From positions 434,001 to 498,000 of the forward strand of contig NW_019173934.1 in the NCBI RefSeq assembly GCF_001642475.1: a stretch of DNA of 64,000 bases, in the 5' to 3' direction. Positions 57,901 through 64,000 of the stretch are shown here, piece after piece (position 1 is the stretch's first letter; every line of letters begins with the position of its first letter). This stretch comes from Fonsecaea monophora (Eukaryota; Ascomycota; Eurotiomycetes; Chaetothyriales; Herpotrichiellaceae). The position numbers and the translations under genes are program-made. The notes under the pieces are model-generated. The model had not been told where the DNA came from. It ran no database searches and saw only the letters and a list, made by a program, of their open reading frames with translations.

Positions 57901-58832
57901 GGCAGGATGGGCATGAGTCCAGGAGGCCGGGCAGAGACGATTCGTGCAGAAAGCGCTCGTCCCTAGACTGGAAGAGATTAGCGGGCCCTGCGCATTGTGG
58001 GTGAGGGGTGGGTCAGGATCGAAACAACTCTGCCGCCAAGGACTGTGGTGGTTGAACCCTGTGATAAAAACTACGCTTGTCCAAGGCGGCCGGTCTGAGG
58101 GCTGCGTGCAGAGCGTTGGGCTATTCACAGCCTGTGGAGTCGGGCAGAGGCAAATTTCATGGCTGTCCCCGGCAAATTGAAGCCCTTGTCGTGGACTAGG
58201 GCGCATTAGCGGGCGACGCCTTGACGTTTTAGCAGCGAATGGCAGGTGACGCCCCAGGCACCACCAGCCGGGACAAAGCGGGTCTTGTGCCCAAGTTTGT
58301 CCTGCACTTTTAACTAACTAGCCCTTAGTGGTGTTGGTCGCCCTGATATTTCCCGCCCTCGCCGGCTTCCTGCGCTGGTCTTCCCACCCTCTGACCTCTC
58401 ACCTCTCACCTCTCCCGATTTCTGCCCTTTTCTCGCCTTCTCGCCTCTCCCTCCCTCCACCGCCTGTTTGGCCAGCCAGTTCTCAAATCGACCATACATC
58501 ACCATCCATCCCACCGCTGCTTTCCATCTCACTTACACTGCCATTATCTACTACCTGCCACCCACTCTCGTCCTCCCTTACAGCCTTTTCCTCTCACGCC
58601 TTATTCTTACTTCTTTCCATTGACGCCTGTTCCAGACATTCTTGCCAAACAAAGATCCTGTTCAGCATAGACCCTCTGTGCCGGTTCCAAGAGGCTCCTT
58701 GAATCAGCTGACACCCATTGTTTTTTTGCCACTGTTTGCCTAGCTGGCATCCTCTTCGACAATACAACTATACCGCTACGTTCCCATCCTAGACCTCCCT
58801 GTGTACTTCCCGGTCGTCCTCACCCGATCATC
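54988..58832. other. Gene-free 3.8-kb stretch, ending in a pyrimidine-rich leader
   Basis: No frame has recognisable coding character on either strand. From about 58370 the sequence is strongly pyrimidine-rich and contains no ATG on the plus strand until the start codon of the next gene at 58833, as expected for a long 5' leader. I see no RNA gene, repeat array or transposon. Confidence 0.5.
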
Positions 58833-59489
58833 ATGTCGACCTTCTACTACACTGCCCATCAACAACATCAAGCCACCAATCCGCAGCCTATGCCGCAGAC
58901 ACATAGCCACCATGGTCGGTCTCGACGAGCACCCCGGTTGTCCGCGGCCCAGCACTCGCATCGGCAATTCCGTGCACCCAAAGTGGTCAAGGAATTGGTT
59001 GTTACCGAGCCTCCAAGCATAAGTGCATACCGGGCGCGCTTCGAGGCAGGACGGTCGTTCGACCTAGACGACGATCTAGAGTTCTGCCCAAACCTCTTGA
59101 CATTTGATGAGGTTTGTGGCGAGCCTCTCTCCACAACTTCGTCTCTTACTGACTTCTTCGCAAAGCGTCAGTCGGTAACGTCAGGCTCGTCGGATCGCTC
59201 ATCGTTGTCGAGTGGCTCGCCCGATTCATCTCCTCTCCAATCCCAGATACAACCACAACAAATCACACCCGCGTTGTCTATTTCCTCTGCTGTCACGTCC
59301 GCGTACATGTCTCCACCGAACTTCGCCGGCAACCACAACAACCTCAAGATCCATCAGCCGTCGGCGATTCGTTCCCGCAACAACGCCATTCCGATTGTGA
59401 ACCCTTCCACAGGTAACCGCATTGCGAGCCCGCCATCATCCATCTCACCAGGCATGATGCAGCAAACAACTGCCGCCCGCCGGTGGTAA
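58833..59489 (+). CDS. Conserved fungal protein of unknown function, Ser/Gln/Pro-rich (218 aa)
   Basis: The ATG at 58833 is the first after a long ATG-free leader. The N-terminus is His/Gln-rich and then basic. A compact block near residues 55-95 (SISAYRARFEAGRSFDLDD, LEFCPNLLTFDEV) has mixed composition and looks like the only folded or binding segment. The remainder is rich in Ser, Pro and Asn (SDRSSLSSGSPDSSPLQ), probably disordered and possibly phosphorylated, and ends in TAARRW. Proteins of this appearance occur across Pezizomycotina, but I know no assigned function. No membrane segment or signal peptide is seen. Confidence 0.75.
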   Translation: MSTFYYTAHQQHQATNPQPMPQTHSHHGRSRRAPRLSAAQHSHRQFRAPKVVKELVVTEPPSISAYRARFEAGRSFDLDDDLEFCPNLLTFDEVCGEPLSTTSSLTDFFAKRQSVTSGSSDRSSLSSGSPDSSPLQSQIQPQQITPALSISSAVTSAYMSPPNFAGNHNNLKIHQPSAIRSRNNAIPIVNPSTGNRIASPPSSISPGMMQQTTAARRW

Positions 59490-60833
59490 GAGGGTCTCTG
59501 CTCTGTGGAGTGCTCTAACCTCCGTGCTCGTTGTCGTTGTGTCGCTGTATTCGTGCTGGTTGGTGTTATGATGTGTCGCTTGCCTTTGTGCTTTCCGGTG
59601 CCTGCCAAACCCCTCCCACCCTACCTCGAACCTTCTCGACCTCCCATTTGATTTGTACATATGTATCTCACGACGAGGAAAATTTTTGTCACATTTTTCA
59701 ACGAGCGGAAAGGCATAGCGATTCGACGAAGTTGACATCATGATACCAGCTATTTGTGGAAGATAGGATCAATAGGGAGTACGGTGGCACAGCGATTTCA
59801 AAGACAAACTTGATTTTAGCATGGAGTTTCCCGAGCATATCCAAGGTCAAGAGGATCATGATAGACAACGATCATCATCATATTGGCGGTTCTTATTTAC
59901 TTGTGGATTTACGGGAGTTTTGCACATTCGGTACCTGGGGGCGAGGAAATGACAGATGAGAAAACAAAAGATACCAGATGGGTTGATGTTGGGTTTCCTG
60001 GTTGGCTATGTTGGTTCCACAAAAGGATGGAACAAATGCACATCTCACGGTTGACGGCTGGCTTAAAACGATAGGACTTTCATGGGGCCACATTCTTGTC
60101 CAGCACAACGGTCGGTGGGATTATCCGCCGTTATGAGATGTATTTCTAGTAATAGAAAGCTGAGAAATTTATGAGTATCGGTATTGATTGCTGCTCTGCA
60201 CTGTTTTGATGTACTCGTATGTCTTTGGTGATAGGCGGTTGAGAGAGGCCATAGCACCTCTGCCTGCTGTCCATGTAGTCGTGGACTACCGACGTACTTG
60301 CTCTGTACCTGAGGGAATGAGATGCTTGTTGCATAGCCTCGATCTTGGTTTTCACGATTCAGCTCTGCAAGGTACCAGACGCAGGTTGACTCATCACTGC
60401 CATTCGACACACGAGTACTTGTAACATGTACCGGTGGCAGTGCAGATAAGTCTCTCTGTTAGTATCTCGTACAATTCGAAACAATTGGTCAGATTCGACA
60501 TGGGGTTATTAGGCGGATGTCTCAGTGGGTTGGCAAATGTGGCTGGTAACCAACATTGTATGGATCCCGTCACCCCTCTCACTGTCCCGCCTTATAACGT
60601 CAAGCCACTGTAATATGTTCGGGAATATTGGTTTCCAGATGGCGACTTGTCTTTGAGCTGGTGATACGTATCTGAATTTAATTGAGCTCATAATCCAGGC
60701 CTGGGAGACACAGATCGAATTTCATCTTGGCATTGACATTCTTGGTCCGAGATTCTTCTCATTCAATCCTCCGCTTTTCGGGCTTGCTTTAACACAAGTA
60801 ACAACCTCGTCGTGGACGAGACATCAGTCAACC
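59490..60833. other. Intergenic stretch between the small conserved gene and het-c
   Basis: About 1.3 kb with the 3' flank of one gene and the promoter of het-c. No gene with a HET domain or other supported coding sequence is present. Confidence 0.5.
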
Positions 60834-63800
60834 ATGGCTCTAATCACACGCAATATCCTGTTGTGTCTCTTCCTGGGCTTGGTATTCTTCACCCTCCAAG
60901 CCCATGCATTTGGTGCTGGCAGTGCGTAACCCAGAGAGATATCTGGTCAGAAGACCCCCGCTGACACTCGGCACAGACATTGCCTCTATCTCTGCGGTAG
61001 AGGGCAAGAATTGGCGCCATGGCGATATCGAAGACGTCTTGAAGACTGTGGCCTGTATCCGTCATCACAAATGGAATTCGATGATGATCAAACGTGTCTA
61101 CTTTGGGTACGCCGTACTCTACTCTGGCGTAAACAACGCGAGGGCTAACCACCCGTCACAGGAATTGGCTTCGCGACTATTCTCAGGCCATGGATACCGG
61201 AGCTTTAAAGAAAGCACAGCCAGAGACCATTCGTATCTTGGTTTGGCTGCTATCGTTCCTTGGATTCGGGTATGCTACAGCCGAATTCGAGGTCACTTCA
61301 GAGCGCCTAGGGGTATATCGACCTGAAGAACATATTGAGTAGGTTTATTCCTTTTCCTGGGCCAGCAACAAACTCTGACAGAGTCTTCAGCAACCCTAAA
61401 GACTACAATGACAACGAGGATGCCCGAAAGTTCGATGTACGCCTCCGCGGTCCGGTCAGAGACATTGAGCTACAAATCGATATGGAGACGGGCATGAAGA
61501 ACTATATTGCAAATGGTAAAGGCGATTGGGCTACCAGCGCGGCTTTCGTCAAGTACAGCTTTGAACGCAGTATCCACCACGGCCGTCTCTACACCAATGG
61601 CCACGGATTCTTCAAAGGGAAAGATGAGGATCTCGCTGAGGCTTTGAGATGTCTTGGACAAGGCCTGCATACACTGGAAGACTTTGGTGCTCACACAAAT
61701 TACGTTGAACTGGCGCTTCGGGAAATGGGCTTCCACAATGTGTTTCCTCATGTGGGAACTGCCACCGCGATCAATCTACGCGGAAAACATGTTTTCCCAC
61801 TTGTCACAGGCACTTTCGGGATGGTGGATTTCTATCACTCGGTCCTCGGAGAGGCAACCGATCATTTCACCCAGAGTGAAGTGAATGAGATGGACAATGC
61901 TCTCGGCACAGCTCAGCAAGCAGCGCAGTCATCAAATCCTTTGATGACATTAGTCAAACTTCTCTCCAAGGTCCCTGGAACCAAAGGCCTTTGTGATGAA
62001 GCGGAACAACTGCAAGCAAGCTCTCAGGCCCAGGCGCGTGCTAGTCAACACGAGGGCTTTGGCGCGCAGGGGGGTTATCGTGGAATTGAGGATTATGGAG
62101 GCTCCTCGAGGGGGATAGATGACTGGGAGACTAGTCGGGCATCACATCCCAGCTATCCGTCGCAACCTCAGTCTTTTGGCGCAAATGCTTGGAATCAACA
62201 GTCTCAATCAGGTTATCAGCCACATTGGGAACAGAACCCACCTCAGTACCAACAGCAATCGCAGTGGCATGACCAAGGCATGCCGCAGAGTTTCAACAAT
62301 CCACCACCGTCTCAACATCAATCTCAATGGCATGATCAGGGGATGAACCAAAACTATGCTGCACACGACCAATATGGCAATACACAGCAGGACTGGCAGC
62401 AACCACAACATACGAGTTCTCATCCCTCACAGCCTATGCAGTCAGCTAATCCAACACAACCACAACCGCCACCAGCGCAATCCGGTGGTCCCAGTTCAAC
62501 CGCTCTCGAAGGACTCTCAAATTTTGACCCAGCCAAGACGGTCGCTCAGATCTATCCGATTTTAGCATTCCGAGATAAAGTTGTTCGGACAATCAGTGGT
62601 ATCATCGAAAAGATTCCAGGTTTAGAGGCGCTTGTCGACCGTATCACCGAAACTCTGACGGTGTTCATCCTCTCACTCCTGGCCCCTTTTGTACGACCAA
62701 TCCTCAACGCAATCTCTAAGGCACTGCAGACGGGTAGTGAGGGTGTTCTGAGTTCATCCGCAAAGCATCAATACGAGGTCTGGACGGATCCACATTGTAC
62801 GGATCCCACGCACTCAATGCTGAGCAAGGACCACTTCAGCAACATGCTGAACGAACCTGCCGGCAATGTGGCCGCTGAGATTCTCAAATTTGTGGCTCCG
62901 CGAGTTCTATATGCTTGGGAACACCCTGATGTCCCGGTGCAACAGGTCATGCACGATGTCGAGAGTATATTCCATCATCCCGCCTTCAGAAATGAAAGAC
63001 TCGAAGTCCATCGGAGTATGTTCGGTGCAGTAACGCGATGGGTGGACGGCTTACCCGACAGGGGACGCAGTCTCGAAAGCCTGTTGAGTTCAGACGGCGT
63101 ACGAGCTGGTAAAAACCACAAAGGAGGCGTTAATGAGCACATACAGCATTCTGCTCCAAGCACCGGCGGAGCACACCATACAAGTTCTAGCCCACTGGGC
63201 GGCCTTGCGAGTTTCATCCCAGGTCAACAACAGCACGGTGGCGGAGGAGGGCACCAGTCTTCGTCAAACTCTGGAGCATTTGGTGGACTGGCGAATCTCA
63301 TTCCTGGTGGACACCAGAGCAGCGGCCAAGGGAGAAATCCGCTGGGTATGGTAGGTAACGTCCTCGGAAATTTCACGGGGCATAAACCGGCGCAACAACA
63401 ACATGGAGGAGGTGGTGGTCTGGGAAATATGTTGAGCATGGCCGAAAAGTTACCAATTCCTGGTGTCCACGGGGTCGCCGGCTCGTTGAACAAATACACG
63501 AAATTCATGGGCGGCTTTCCTGGAAGCGGAGCACGCGGTCTAGACGATCAGGATTTCGGATCGAATGGCAGTGAATTAGGGGGATCAAAGGAACTGCACG
63601 AAGCCGCACTGCTTGGAGAGCGCTCGGCTGCAGACAACAGATCGCCCAGTCCCATGCCCTTACAGCCACCTCCCGGATACGAGCAATATGGTCGACAAGA
63701 TGCTGGTAATTATGGATACGGTCAAGAAGGGCAAGACTATCAATACCAGACCGCCTACCAGGATCCGTACCAGAGTCAGGGTCAGTATCATGGTGGCGGT

Positions 63801-63836
63801 GGCGGCGAAAGCGCGGGTTATTATGGAGGACGTTGA
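60834..63836 (+). CDS. het-c: HET-C heterokaryon-incompatibility protein (946 aa, 4 exons)
   Basis: Exons are 60834-60921, 60977-61106, 61162-61338 and 61391-63836; the introns are 55, 55 and 52 nt and the sum is 947 codons with stop. Residues 1-25 form a signal peptide (leucine-rich, ending AHAF). The HET-C domain follows (FGAGNIASISAVEGKNWRHG, YFGNWLRDYSQAMD, LRCLGQGLHTLEDFGAHTN). Residues about 343-500 are rich in Gln, Asn, Ser and His; a second conserved block spans about 505-700 (FDPAKTVAQIYPILAF, WTDPHCTDPTHSMLSKDHF). The tail is Gly/Gln-rich with repeated short motifs (GGLASFIPG, GGLANLIPG), like the glycine-rich tail of Neurospora HET-C. In Neurospora, different het-c alleles trigger cell death after hyphal fusion and the protein is plasma-membrane associated. 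Whether this gene is polymorphic here cannot be seen. Confidence 0.94.
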
Positions 63837-64000
63837 CGAAAGGAAGATCTAGAAACCACAGGAGAGGGACGAGGCAATACACCGTGTAATGATTGTCGAT
63901 CGCCGCCCAATAAGTGTCCGAATCATAGATTATCACTGAATTTATCAATTGCTGTTAGAGAGAAGCGAGGCTGCGGAGGTTACAACTTGTCAAATCCGCC

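Noticed and set aside
1..64000. Transposable elements, 5S rRNA, U6 snRNA and CRISPR arrays
   Set aside because: By eye I found no transposase or reverse-transcriptase motifs, terminal repeats, 5S or U6 signature sequences, or repeat-spacer arrays. A profile search would be needed to exclude short remnants.

Overview
The window is nuclear DNA from a filamentous ascomycete (Pezizomycotina). Genes lie on both strands. Introns are short (about 49-80 nt, one of 147 nt), GT-AG, with CTAAT/CTAAC-type branch sites. Several products are typical of such fungi: a HET-C allorecognition protein, an Nha1-type antiporter with a long cytosolic tail, a calcium-binding external NADH dehydrogenase and a C2H2/fungal_trans regulator. 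Similarity recalled for the importin and NADH dehydrogenase suggests Eurotiomycetes or a near relative; this is a weak inference. I support 19 protein-coding genes and one tRNA gene. Exon structures were rebuilt by hand from reading frame, splice signals and family conservation.

Layout. 0.1-5.5 kb: an unknown membrane glycoprotein and a zinc alcohol/formaldehyde dehydrogenase, both minus. 6.9-11.1 kb: importin alpha and the telomere protein Pot1, divergent from a 465-bp promoter. 11.1-18.1 kb: a gene-poor stretch ending in the probable long leader of a C2H2 transcription factor (18.1-21.7 kb). 24.0-27.4 kb: Na+/H+ antiporter. 27.6-28.1 kb: a diverged tandem repeat, then tRNA-Gln(CUG). 29.6-36.3 kb: Urb1/Npa1 facing an external NADH dehydrogenase. 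37.3-54.0 kb: a dense housekeeping block (Scc2, Rpa12, deoxyhypusine hydroxylase, Dib1, Gpi12, a mitochondrial expression factor, LSm3, a GTPBP1-type GTPase), mostly in divergent pairs. 54.1-63.8 kb: a TMEM42-like membrane protein, a 3.8-kb gene-free stretch, a small conserved fungal protein and het-c.

Many of the genes serve RNA and chromosome biology: pre-ribosome assembly (Urb1), rRNA transcription (Rpa12), splicing (Dib1, LSm3), eIF5A hypusination, cohesin loading (Scc2), telomere capping (Pot1) and nuclear import (importin alpha). They are not an operon; the link is at most shared promoters.

The most striking item is the tRNA-Gln gene at 27977-28124. It has an ordinary 11-nt intron after the anticodon. 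It also has a second insertion of 65 bp inside the T-loop that splits the B box and carries a GTAAGT donor, a CTAAT branch site and an AG acceptor, like the mRNA introns of neighbouring genes. Removing both gives a well-folded 72-nt tRNA. A TTTTT Pol III terminator follows.
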